Below, piece by piece: positions 36,501-47,644 of a stretch of DNA of 64,000 nucleotides (its first letter is position 1; each line of letters begins with the position of its first letter). Source of the stretch: Owenia fusiformis (lineage: Eukaryota > Annelida > Polychaeta > Sabellida > Oweniidae). The position numbers and the translations under genes are program-made. The DNA lies in contig CAIIXF020000001.1 of NCBI GenBank assembly GCA_903813345.2, forward strand, positions 20,417,915-20,481,914, given 5' to 3'. The notes under the pieces were generated by a model that searched no databases, had not been told where the DNA came from, and saw only the letters and a program-made list of their open reading frames with translations.

Positions 36501-37774
36501 ATAACTAAAAATTTTTAAAGTACACTCAAAGTGAAATCGGTCGCGAGAAAGAGAGTTATGCCATACCGATATCTTGCATTTTAGTTTTGATTTATGTTTG
36601 TTCTTGCTATTGTTGACATTTTCACCAGATTTCATTTTTCAATGTTCAAAAAACAGAAAAGATTTTGAAAATCGTTCAGTTTCTTAGTTTATTTGTAATA
36701 TTTCATTTCTTGGAGCTTCTTGCCTATTTTTACAACGTACAATCACCCATTTTTGCAGTGTGCTACCCCCAGGTGGTCAAACTTGGCTTTTCATTTCATG
36801 TTATTAGATCTTATTAGTAATTAAATGTATATTTTCCGTCCAGGGAACAATTGGGGCTGTGAGAGTAATGGTCGGTGTTGTAAAGGATGTGGGCCACAAG
36901 AGGAGTTCAAAAACTGTGCCGATATAGCCATTGTGGGGGACAGCTCAGTAACACAGGTATTAGAAGAAGAATGTCATCAACACATGAAGCAAAATGATCT
37001 AGTGTTAATAAAACTAGGGTATATGAAAATGTAGTTGAAAAGTAGCAAGGCATTAACAGACAAAATGTCACCACCTGCCATTTGTTACAGACACCGAACG
37101 CTAGACGCAGACCTCCGAACACTGTCCACAAAAAGGTTCAAGACTATAACAATGACATCACTTGTGGTGGTGCCATAATAAATGATCTTTCTCCATGTAC
37201 ATTTTTCCCAAAAGTGCAAAATTTGTTTTATGTTATACTCACTATCGGTAAATCAGAAGCTTGGAAACAATTTAGCTACAAAATTAGTCTCTGATAATGA
37301 GTAAAAACATTTGCTTGTGTTATTTTTAACCTTACTCCTGTTATTTCTCTAGGACCCCGAGGTGGCCACTAGAACAGAAAGTAGCACAACTGCAAAAGCG
37401 AGCACAAAGGCGAAAGTGAGCACAACTACCCCACCTACAGCTAAGCCAACTAGGCCTACACCAATAGTGAGGTACAAAATTGAAAGTACAGCAAAAATAC
37501 TAATCTAGTACTGTGAGGTCAATATGATGAACTTTTGAATGAAGCAATTCATAAGTAACGATAGGTTCAGATAAAACCACCACTTTGTTATAGACCATAC
37601 ATTTTATTAGTAATTTCACGTGTGTGTTTCAGCACTACCCCCATAGTAAGACCATCACCCCGTACTGGGTGTAGGGCAGCTGAGGGGCCCTTCAGGAACC
37701 AACCAGGTCTAGATAAGTATTGTGAGATAAACTGTGCCAGAGGACACTGCCCTGCAACTCACTGTGTTTGCTAG
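33574..37774 (+). CDS. AA15-type lytic polysaccharide monooxygenase with Cys-rich C-terminal module
   Basis: Six exons give 300 aa: 33574-33732, 34683-34861, 35148-35338, 36844-36956, 37353-37471 and 37633-37774 (TAG). An 18-residue signal peptide precedes His19 of HGRLIDPAARNSMWRYGF, the mature N-terminal histidine of the copper brace. The second brace histidine is His106 in ELTTGHLGWMEF. Paired cysteines, WGCESNGRCCKGCGPQEEF and CADIAIV complete the catalytic domain (to about 205). Such secreted copper enzymes oxidatively cleave chitin or cellulose. A Ser/Thr/Pro-rich linker (about 216-264) leads to a Cys-rich module (about 266-300, GCRAAEGPF...YCEINCARGHCP...CVC) resembling modules on other lophotrochozoan secreted proteins. 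The intron 2 acceptor (before 35148) has a weak pyrimidine tract, but the reading frame and the RLCKWDNP continuation support it. Poly(A) signal AATAAA at 37997-38002. The substrate cannot be told from sequence. Confidence 0.9.
34093..34216. repeat. 124-bp palindrome (GTTATGCACTGGGAGG ends)
   Basis: GTTATGCACTGGGAGGTTTT at the left is answered by AAACCGACCGTGCATAAC at the right, with complementary GGATACAGGGAATATCCC-type segments between and almost no loop. Its ends resemble those of the palindrome at 61442-61628. In intron 1 of the monooxygenase gene. The overlapping two-strand open frames are by-products. Confidence 0.65.
34219..34541. mobile_element. Possible TIR element with GTATCTCATACTTG ends
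   Basis: GTATCTCATACTTGAG at about 34222 and CAAGTATGAGATAC at about 34523 are inverted. The interior has a second dyad of GGAGCGGG / CCCGCTCC with ATATAC-ATATATCC between. It abuts the palindrome at 34093. Confidence 0.4.
37035..37180 (-). repeat. Dispersed GGCAGGTGGTGACATTTTGC repeat, copy d
   Basis: Reverse-orientation copy (AGCAAGGCATTAACAGAC..., TGTCACCACCTGCCATTTG, then TCCACAAAAAGG and CACTTGTGGTGGTGCC at the far edge). In intron 4 of the monooxygenase gene. Confidence 0.5.
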
Positions 37775-39348
37775 AGGACACTTTATTTGAGGATATTAAG
37801 CTGATTTAAGGTGAACAGAGGGGGATCAGAGTCCCCATAAATTACCACATAAATTGAAATATTGATGCCAGTTAAGAAAATTACATGAAGGCATTGGTCG
37901 TTAACAATGTTTTGTCTTCAGATGTGCTGACAGAACACCATGAAATAAGTACACCTTTGATGTTACTACTATTATAATTTTTGATTATTTTTGAACAATA
38001 AAACATAATAGCAAATTCTGTACTATACATGTATTTGTTGTATACGTAAACAATAACATTTTCGATATTATCTCTTGATACATGAATTACATGTACACCA
38101 AACACATAGAGGATTTGAAAAGGCAAAACTAAAGGTCTAATATGAAAATATCAATTTTGAACAGTCTCAAAACAAAGCATTCAAGTTTAAAACTACATGT
38201 AATTGTATCTTTGTAGTCAAAAACATTTCGATAGATTTTACCTGTGATCTGGCACTTAACATAAAATACTGAGGCAATTTGCCTCTATTTAAACTAATGC
38301 TTGAAAATCATCGTGAATTTAGCATCATGTTTCAATCCAGCCATGATGTGAGTAGAAGTTTTGTATTTAATCGTATATATATTAATCAAAATGTTCCTCT
38401 GGAGGGCTAGTCAGAATTCAATCTAAAATGCGAATGCACATGAAATGTTTCTCTTGAAAGTTTACTGTTATAAAATAATACTAACTAGTGCCTTAATTAA
38501 TAGATTTTCATACCTACAATATAATGAAAATTACATTTATTGTCAATAGTAAGCTATTATTGCAATGATCCCTTGGACACTATATACATGCATAATAATA
38601 TATATGTAAAACACATGAATTGGGATGACCCAAATACATCATATCAAAACTACTATGTAAAATATACATGGAAAACTATACAAATCTCACTTTGTCAAAA
38701 CAACAGAGTCGAGATGATAACAAAAACAGCATATTTAAGACAATCTAAATCTACATTCTTGATGCAGGCCATTTGTCAAAGAATGGCCAAACTGTTATTA
38801 AACCACCTTCATTGAAATAATCTTTCAATGATAATACTAATCATATAATAATAATATAATAGTAATATGTATCAAACACGACCTTTAAACTAGCCTAGAG
38901 GTGTTCATTTTATATCATGTAACTTTTTGAATTTGTGTTATTTTTTCAATGACCTCCGATTAACTTTTGATTGATAGGTCAATTTTGATATCATATTGAT
39001 TATTTATGCACAGTGAATCCTGTCATATAGTGAACATCTCACTGCAACACAACTTGTTTACACCAAATGTGTTCACTGAACACAGGTTTCACTGTATACA
39101 CTATACACCATCCTGTTGTCAATACCAGATTCAATTAATATCTTATTCACCTCTTAAAATGGAAGCTACAACATCAGTATTCTGATATTCCACTCATGGT
39201 GTAACATATCAAAGTTCCAGCTCAATCAGATGGTTTTTACATCATCTATAAGGAAATCACACCAACAAGTCCATATTTCAATAGTGACAAGTAGCCCTGG
39301 AATCGATAAGATGGACACACCCTGATTCCAATGTTGGATCCATATTGA
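37775..39348. other. 3' UTR of the monooxygenase gene and convergent intergenic region
   Basis: No exon recognised. The convergent neighbour's stop codon is at 39349-39351. A TTTATT at 38536-38541 could be its poly(A) signal on the minus strand, but that is weak evidence. Confidence 0.35.
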
Positions 39349-41791
39349 CTATGACTGAATCCACGATGTTATAATTAGCAGCGTCAATGTACTTATAAGT
39401 ATTGCTATTGGATTGTGTGTAAGTTCTATTGCTGTGCCAAACACATTTTCGTCAAAGTCAAAGCAGGGTCGACTACCATCTGCTATAGCAAAGTTCTGAC
39501 CCTCACAGAAAGCCTCGCCATTGGAATATGCCTCACCTGAAAAGAATCACAGGATTGATCAATATGACTAATATCACACGATTTCTAGTTCAGTTTCGAA
39601 ATACATGTACTGTAATAACAATTTTACTAGATTTCCAAGAAAATCTCCATGCCTTCACTATTACAACTGGCAATTCTCGAAATCGTTGTTCCCTCTTCAA
39701 AAGAGGAGATGCGAAAATCTCTCCGTAAAAGGTCAAAATATTTTTCATGATGCAGTTCGCGGAGGAACAAATTTATACTTCCTTGTTTTCCCTCATAGGT
39801 TTAACATGGGGATATTCACACCTATTTTTCAAACGATATATTCGTTCATATTCCTGTATGAGAGTACAGAAAAAATTATTAGAAACGATTGATCTCTTAT
39901 TTTATCTAATATAACAGCTATTATTATCATTGTATTGATTCATAGCGAGGTGAAAACGATGATTGAAAAGTGAGAAAATATTCGCCATATTGTAAAAAAC
40001 AATTCCATTCGACTTTCAATATGTTCATGCCAATCTTACAGCGCTACAAACTGCAGCATCGATGCAACAACTGAATAAAAAATATTCATCTTCAAATTAC
40101 ACTATAGAGTTACGTTGAAAACCCACAACTGTGCAGTAGACCAAACAAGATGCGTCGCTATTATCTAGGTCAATCTGTTCAGTGGTCTGAAAGCAAATCT
40201 ATAGTACTCGTTTCCGAACTTTGTTGTTCATTGTACAATCTTTTATTGATTAAACTCGGTATACTGACTATTAAAGCAATGACAAATAAGAATACTTCCG
40301 ATGGTGTTATTGTTTTATTTAGCGTGCGGGTGTAAAAACAAAATTGCGTAATTAGATTGATTTAGAACTTTCGGGTCACGCAAATAGCTACGCGAAATGC
40401 ATAGTGGGAAAATATTGACCAATCAAACTTTGTCCTTTTTGAGTGCTTTTTGAGTACATATTTGCCAACGTTCTGATTCATAGCGAACCGCGAAGGGGAG
40501 AATTACAGATAAATATTCCTATAGAATGCTGTTATTCAAAGACATACAGGGAAATTCATCAAAGAATTAAAAAAATTTCCAAAAACACAAAGGGAGACAA
40601 AGGGATGTTTTGTATGTTTGCAATAATTTGATTTTAAATCTATTAATATGACAGTCAGATCAGTAATAATTAAATAACTTATCCCAAGTGTCAAAATATT
40701 TGTGTTTATTGTTTTTTTGTAATCAAATAGCATCTCCAGTCTCCACTGTGCTAATTTTGGTGCCCATAATATAAATTGCATGAACTTGCAAGGAAACAAG
40801 GAAAATTATTGGGTAAAGATTTACGTGAGTATCTCAAGTCATGTTGAGTCATACCTCTTGTAAAGTAAAGGGGACCATAATAATAGGTGTTCAACCTAAG
40901 TAGACAAATACTAATACAAATCTTTACCTATCTTCTTTCCTTTGTAATCTGCTGTTCTACATGATTCAAATAGATCTGTGCAGTAGGACGAACAGAGATA
41001 AGCTTTCCTGAAAGAAAATATGAACCTATTTTACATTACGCAACATGTGAGCTGATTTAAATAGGTACTTGAAATAACTCAAGAAATTTGAAAGAGGGTA
41101 TATCTATTTCAAGGGCATTTCTCAAAAACATTTTTTTTGCTTTAAATCTTATTTTGCTAAAACATTTATGGGAAATCTTAAGACCCATGAGGGACTTCCT
41201 ATGGTTGATTTAAGGTTAGTGCCATATTTTTAAGCTATCTTGTTGAACATATCATCACATGAACGCATAAACTTAAGCAAAATACATATCATCAATACAT
41301 TTACTTATACTTGGCATGTAAATAATACTTAAAGGTACCCCCCCACGAACCCCGTCTGCCACGGGCCTGACTTACTTACTTAAAGTTACATGTACTTGTC
41401 ATCGCATCAATATATCCACTTGTCAAACCATGTGCATACTTGTCATACTATTGATACACGTAATGTACTATATGTACTAACTAGTCATACCATGAGTAAA
41501 TAATACTTGTTTTGCTATATGTATTTACTTACTGCAATTGTCATGCCATTCAATGTAATTGCCATAGATACCATCAATATATTACTTACTTGTCATACCA
41601 TCTATGTTGCTCAGGGCTACAGAAGTAGCACATCATGTAATTGATTTTATTACGGCAATCAACTGTAGCATCATGTAGGGGCAACATCCCTCCAAACACA
41701 GACGTCACCTCTGTACGCTTGCAGCATGCCTTCTCAGAGTACCATGAACAATTCACTAAGCCAGACTCGGGGGATGCATATCTCGATGATT
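39349..41791 (-). CDS. Folate-receptor-like Cys-rich protein, GPI-anchored (partial: last three exons)
   Basis: Minus-strand exons at about 41590-41791, 40928-41007 and 39349-39536 join with phases 2 and 1. They read PESGLVNCSWYSEKACCKRT, NKINYMMCYFCSPEQHRWYD, KAYLCSSYCTDLFESCRTAD, then NGEAFCEGQNFAIADG and PCFDFDENVF. The many paired cysteines and the CxxxC...FESCR and FCEGxxF...PCFDF pattern match the folate-receptor-like domain family (vertebrate folate and riboflavin-binding proteins and uncharacterised invertebrate relatives). The C-terminus is a hydrophobic run (NPIAILISTLTLLIITSW) close to the stop TAG (39349-39351), typical of a GPI-attachment signal, so the protein is probably on the outer cell surface. 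The ligand is unknown. The upper edge of the 41.6-kb exon is uncertain (41781 or 41791). The upstream exon(s) with signal peptide were not found, and the adjacent region is packed with transposons. Confidence 0.65.
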
Positions 41792-41977
41792 CTTCAAGCA
41801 AGAATGAAAGATGTAAATAGGAGTAACACATAGCTACACAAAAATGACACTAAGCCTTTATCAATCACCAGTTTAGTCCTATGGATTATGAAAGTGATTT
41901 TACATGTAATTTCTACTCCCACCATAATAATAGCTTATTCAATTATGTGACCAGCTGACTGATAATACAGTAGTGAT

Positions 41978-42480
41978 TTACTCACTTCGAGAGCCATGTT
42001 AGATTTTGAAACTTATGGCTCTTCAATGGAGAAATGGACAGTGACCTTTGAAACACGAATTAAGGTGATCAGCGGCTTACTTTTGTTCTCTAACTATGTC
42101 ATACATCATTATCATCCTTCCGTGCAAGTATTGAAGTGCTGAAGTACTTTCTTTTCAATCAAGACTTGGAATTGTTAGCTGAGTGATAGTTTTTTCTGCC
42201 AAATTCCAATATGGCGTTTTCTGCTCGGACATTTCCATAAATCTCCGGAGGTTGTTCGAACCTCTAACTCATTCTCAAAATTCAATTCGTTTGTTGCATC
42301 ATGGGCTTTCAACGAAGCCCATGGTTGCGTATCTCACTCCTAGCAAACCGCCATATTGGAAATGGGTCGAAAAAACATTCACTCGATGAACAATTTACAA
42401 GTCTTGATCGAAAAAGAAGTATTTCAGCGCTCCAATACTTGCACGGATGGATGATACTGAAGTAAGACACAGTTAGATAC
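41978..42480. mobile_element. Relative of the 560-bp TTACTCACGTCGAGAG element
   Basis: Begins TTACTCACTTCGAGAGCCAT (then GTTAGATTTTGAAA), the same terminus as the nested element at 46514. Inside, 42105-42175 and 42385-42455 form a stem (TCCGTGCAAGTATTG / CAATACTTGCACGGA). CCAATATGGCG and CGCCATATTGG also face each other, as in the other copy. The right terminus was not delimited. Confidence 0.5.
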
Positions 42481-43220
42481 CAAAGGTAAGCTGCTGATAT
42501 TATTCATGTTTAAAGGTCACTATTATTCAGCTGTCCAGTGCACCGTGGGAAAGCTTTTGTATTGTATTGTATTTTGTTTACCACCAATGAAGGTGAGCAA
42601 TACCTCTTGGGTATATCCCGCATATAACTGTCGTGATCTACGTAATTAACCTGGAAGATAGACCCGGAAACCCCTCCTTGAAGGAGGGTTTGTAGAAAAA
42701 ACCGGGTACCAGGTAGTAAATCCTCAATGCTGGGTTCAAACTTGGTACCCGGTCGAAAAAACCGGGTACCCAAAAAACAAAGTGTAAAACGTGTAAGATT
42801 TGTTTTGAATTTACAAAAATGTATGTAACTTCCTTCAAAATTGAGCTAGAAGCTTCAAATAAAAAGCATATTTTGGGACAACTTAAATTATGATTAATAA
42901 TTAAAATCTTACACGTTGCATCATGTAAATTAATACACGTCACCTCTCTGCTAAAGTAACGATAGCTATTTACAGAATTAAATCATAATCAAAACAATTC
43001 ACGTACCAACATAGGAACTATTGAAAATAGAGTAAGATTGATTTGTCTTGTTTTTCAAATCATATTACAATGTCACAAGCGTAGCCAGGAGGTGCGATGG
43101 TGAGATCGCACCCCTCCCCCCATAACCAATGAAAATATGAACATGATGATAGAGGAAGAAGAGAGCCTTAAAATGCTTTTTATTTGAAGCTTCTACAGTA
43201 AAATTTTAAATGTTAGTAAC

Positions 43221-45156
43221 TAGTGTTGTCGCGATGTGCCATAATCGTACATCGACGCATCGGCAATTTTCAGTAGTAAACATTGATGCACATCGCGATG
43301 TACATCGAGAAAAAGTCCGAGAAAAGTGCACTGAAATACCGAACGCTAATGCACTAAAATACCGAACAGAACAAATTAATAAGAGTACGCTGGTACATCC
43401 GGGGACTTCTAGTAAAGGAGAAATGAAACTAAAAGTAAATCTTTTTTAGATTAATGGTTCATTTCGAAAGAAACCCAATTGAAAAATAAAACTAATTACC
43501 AACTTATTACCAACTAATTTACAACTAATTATCAACAAATCTGCTGGCAATTGGAATTAAAGTTAAGCGTTAATTAAATCAATGATAATTATGGCCTAAT
43601 TATCAGTAGCAAGTTCAACGTAAATTAACTTACAATAATGCTGATTTATGATTTTTAGTTGATAATTAAGATATGAAATGTTTGAGGGTGATAGTTAGTG
43701 GTAAATTAAAACGTTTTTGTTCTGAAGTAGATTATTGGGTGATAGTTAACATATAGGATGATTATAATGATAATTAGTTGTAAATTAGGCCCATGATTTA
43801 GAAATACAAACCCCCTAAATTTAATTTCAAGATGGTGGAAAAAGAAAACATGTGAGAGATATTTCTCTCATAAAATTGAGAATTACAATGTGAATGGTGC
43901 GTATACTACCATGAAATTTGGTCAACATTATTATAAGGGTATGTAGAACATGAATACAATGTATGTTAAATCTTATTCACACTTCTGTCTGAAATGTTTA
44001 TGAATTTGAAAATCTTTTTGAATCAGATCATATAATATTAATCCTAGAATGCAATTTAGGTACTAACATGGGTTACCTATATTTCACAAGTAATCCAAAT
44101 GTGCTCTTCTAAATAATGATTGTTAGATCAAAGACATTTCAAAACATATTTTTGATTATATCTGTTACGTCCTTATTATGTAACATTATAGTCTAATGTT
44201 TGTGTTCTGATTTTAGTTGTTGATGGCAATAATGATGTTTTCACATGCTTTTCATGAATCTTAAAAGTTTGCAAAATAGAATAGCTTTAAAAAAGAGGGG
44301 GAGAAACCCCAGGGTTCAAAGATGACATACGCTTATAATGTTAATCTGTATTGAGATGACATCGTCGCTGATTGGTTTAGCGAGTCGATCGTTGATTGGT
44401 TTAAAACTAGGTCAATTTGAAAACTTTGAAAACCAAGATGGAGGGTACGTTTTTGACAAAAGGAGATGTGCGAAGGAGGAAATCGTATGTCATCAACTGA
44501 ATCATGGGGGTTTCCCTCCCCTTGCTGTGAAATTTCAATAGTTCAAGTTCAATGTTGTCTGTTCTGAAAGATCCTAATTAAGATGAATATTCCGTCACAA
44601 AATAGTTCAAGATGAAGCAAAAATCTCCGAGTGAAGGGAAACAAAAAAGAAGCAAGTCATTTTTGAGAAGTCACAAATCTGACTTAAACCTAACTTTCAA
44701 CTAATTATCAATAGTAAGTTAGGTGATAATTAGAGATTAACTTACATCAAACTTACAACTAACTTTCAACTAATTTACGTAAATAGCTCATTTGCATATT
44801 GATGGTAGTTAATCGTTAATTAAGTTGCAAATTAAGCGTTAATTAAGTTGATAATTAGCTCATTTGCATGTGAATTTTTACACCTAACTTTCAACTAATT
44901 ATCAATAGTTAGTTAGGTGATAATTGGAGATGATTTTCCATAGGCTTTTTTCAATTGGGAAATCAGAAAACATTAGAAAATGAAATAAGACATAAGAAAG
45001 GTAAGCGATTTGCGTCAAAATAAGATAAGAAAGGGTGATTTTTAGCAAATTAAATTTTTTTTAAAACATCGATGTTTTGTTTCAGACATCGATGCATCGC
45101 CAGAATCAGCTTTGGTGATGTATATCGCGATGTATCGATTAATCGCGACAACACTA
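43221..45156. mobile_element. hAT-like non-autonomous element with 8-bp TSD
   Basis: Starts TAGTGTTGTCGCGAT and ends ATCGCGACAACACTA, with TTAGTAAC duplicated on both sides (43213-43220 and 45157-45164). An 8-bp duplication and TAG..CTA-type TIRs fit hAT. CATCGATG and ATCGCGATGTACATCG palindromes fill the subterminal regions. A later insertion occupies 43474-44959. The uninterrupted target is preserved in the opposite arm of the host foldback at about 46338. Confidence 0.75.
43474..44959. mobile_element. 1.49-kb insertion with CCCAATTGAAAAA ends
   Basis: Terminal inverted CCCAATTGAAAAA / TTTTTTCAATTGGG bound a unit absent from the related hAT copy at 18 kb. Both ends are rich in subterminal ACTAATTATCAAC / GTTGATAATTAG words in both orientations (43490-43800 and 44680-44930). 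AAA flanks both sides, possibly a 3-bp target duplication. No transposase-like frame; family unknown. Confidence 0.6.
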
Positions 45157-45430
45157 TTAGTAACTACTTTGAATTTAAAAAATAAGCAATCAAAGGACCA
45201 TATTGAAGCAGTATATGTAAAAATAGATACATGTCCTAACTTTTGTATATTTTGGTTTGTTTTGTAGTTTAGCTATCATAGCTGTGCCCTCATATATTTT
45301 GATGCTTCTCCGCCATGTTATTTTCGGAAAAATTAACATGGCTGAAACTCCCTAAATTACAAAAGGTCACAGCTTTACTGCACATTATACATAACTATCT
45401 GAAATATACAAAAGTTAGGACAAGTACATA

Positions 45431-46266
45431 CTGTACGCCCGGTATTATTCGCGAGCTTTAATTTCGCGAATTTTGCGAAAACACGGTTTCGCGGCTATTA
45501 AATTTCGCGAATTCTCAAGCTAAATTACTAGTAGATGTACAGTAATTGCACTTACCTGATGTCATAGTTGGATCAGATTTACAATAACTTGGATCTTTAT
45601 GATCGGCAAGCTGCATATCAACTTCTATTATCGCATCGTTAATTTCGGTCTTATTTTAAAACGAAAAAGCAGTTTGAATTCGTATTTTGTATTACATGTT
45701 GGTGCAAGGAGGATTGGCTCCCAGAGTGCAACATCGATATTCTGTCCCATATATGAGCATGTCGTGATACAAAATTCGAATTCAAGCATCCGCCATTTTG
45801 TTCACTTCAACATTTGAATCGTGAATTTTGATCTTATTTCCTCACGAAAAATTCCAAAACTCACAAGAAATGATCGAGATATTAGTTCGAATCTTTTGGA
45901 CCGTTTATTTTGAATTTATAGTCGGTTATAATTTCCGAAAATAACGACATTTCGACGTTTTCATTGTTGGAAAATATCGAGTGTCGATCCTGGGAGCCAA
46001 TCCTCCTTGATGTTGGTGGAAATCATCCAATTATCGCCCAATAACACTAGACGAAACGTTTTACACAAAAAGAAATGCATGTTGTAGTTCTTCTTACAGA
46101 TGTAGGAATGGAGGGATCAGAAGTTGACGAAATGCATCAGAGCCCCGGGTAAAAACAAATTCCCGGGGATTTAATTGGCAATTTCGCGACTATAATTTTT
46201 CGCGATTTTAACACCATCGCGAAAAGCGCGAAAGTTAATCGCACGCGAATAATACCGGGCGTACAG
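45431..46266. mobile_element. TA-flanked MITE with CTGTACGCCCGGTATTATTC ends, copy 1
   Basis: Inverted termini CTGTACGCCCGGTATTATTC (then GCG) with TA on each side (45429-45430 and 46267-46268). The subterminal region is full of TTCGCGA words. Contains a 305-bp insertion at 45705-46009; without it the copy matches the one at 53634-54177 almost throughout. TA target and TIRs suggest a Tc1/mariner-like origin. Confidence 0.75.
45705..46009. mobile_element. 305-bp element with 20-bp TIRs and 9-bp TSD
   Basis: Starts CAAGGAGGATTGGCTCCCAG and ends with its perfect complement. ATGTTGGTG is duplicated at 45696-45704 and 46010-46018. The related MITE at 53.6 kb has a single ATGTTGGTG at this position, i.e. 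the empty site. A 9-bp duplication is typical of Mutator-like elements but is not exclusive to them. A shorter relative lies at 48233-48361. Confidence 0.8.
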
Positions 46267-46513
46267 TATGTTTCTATTTTATATACTGTTGCAATATAGT
46301 CATTTGATTGCTTATTTTTTAAATTCAAAGTAGTTCCTAACATTTAAAATTTTACTGTAGCTCAATTTTGAAGGAAGTTACATACATTTTTGTAAATTCA
46401 AAACAAATCTTACACATTTTCTAATGATAAATGTTATATATTCGTATTTTTTCGTTTTTTTGGGGACTGGGTACCAATTTTGAACCCAGCATGGAGGATT
46501 TACTACCCGGTAC

Positions 46514-47073
46514 TTACTCACGTCGAGAGCTACCATGTTAGATTTTGAAAGTATAGCTCTCCATCGTGAGGATCTCCCAGCTGAAGAATTGTGACAGCTA
46601 AATTTGATCAGCGCCAGTCAGCGGCTTGCTGTTTGTCTCAAACTGTAGCCTACATATGGGCTCATATGTGTCTACTTTCCCCGTGCATGTAGGATCGCGG
46701 ATGTGCTTCTATGGCGATCAGGAGTTCTAATCGTTTTTTGTTCGATACCCATTTCCAATATGGCGGTTAAACGGAAATACTATCGACGCATGCGCAACTT
46801 GGGAAACGTCAAGCCGCCATATTGAATATACCTGGCCAAAACTTTTGACACGACCAATAAAATGAAGTCCTGATCGATACATAGGGCAGTGAGACGTTCT
46901 ATAGTTGAGCTGAATGAAAGATGGCGATGTAGGATACATTTTCAGGTATATAATGTGCAACATGAGTCCGCTGAATTCCCTGAAATTTTCTTTGAAGTCA
47001 GGATTCTTAAGCTGTTGATTCTAGCGATAGAGAGCTATACTTTCAAAATCTAAGTAGCTCTCGACGGGAGTAA
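46514..47073. mobile_element. 560-bp element with TTACTC(A/C)CGTCGAGAGC ends and 8-bp TSD
   Basis: Termini TTACTCACGTCGAGAGCTAC and the complement of TTACTCCCGTCGAGAGCTAC, with CCCGGTAC duplicated on both sides (46506-46513 and 47074-47081). The inverted similarity continues into GATTTTGAAAGTATAGCTCT. Internal CCAATATGGCGG / GCCGCCATATTG form another dyad. The 8-bp duplication suggests hAT-like integration. Also related to 41978-42480. Confidence 0.75.
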
Positions 47074-47644
47074 CCCGGTACCTGTTTTTTTCTACAAACT
47101 TCCCTGAAGTAGCCCTGTGTTCTTTTATGTGCACTAACTTATACATAGACATACAAGTACACACAACAGCCTTTTGTACGAGTTGTGGACTATTATTAAA
47201 ACGCACATGGAATTTCATGCGCTGCCAGAGGCCACCATTAATTTTTTTTGCATCAAGGGCCGAATAGACACGGACGTTAAACCTAGGGCGGGCCATAAGA
47301 TATGTCAGATAAGAAATAAGGCCCAGACTACGTTTAACTTGTTGAACTAGGTCTAATGTTGTTGAACTATGATCTCAGCCAGATCTGTGAGTTTTTATTT
47401 TCTTTACTGTAGATCATATGTCTGTAGTTTTCAATTATTCGACCATATGTTGGAATCAAAACTGGTTCCAATCAAACATTCAACATACCAAAATATGTGC
47501 ACGGCCTCTTATCATCCTCAAAGTACTCAATAGTCTCCGCTAGACAGCTTGAAAGTAAACTTGCAAAAAATATCCACAAAGCCATTTTATTGACATCTCG
47601 TAAAATCTCGAATAAAATCTTGCTAAGATCACGTGCCGTTCAAA

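Larger units (their letters stand above)
42675..47105. mobile_element. Foldback element carrying nested insertions
   Basis: Its left part (GGGTTTGTAGAAAAAACCGG..., GCTGGGTTCAAACTTGGTACC, GTATGTAACTTCCTTC, CAGTAAAATTTTAAATGTTAG, TACTTTGAATTTAAAAAATA) is repeated as the reverse complement on the right. Both meet at about 45.25-45.43 kb. Interrupting this palindrome are a hAT-like element (43221-45156), a TA-flanked MITE (45431-46266) that itself contains a 305-bp element, and a 560-bp element (46514-47073). Removing them restores arms of very roughly 0.8 kb each. No transposase-like frame was seen. Confidence 0.65.
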
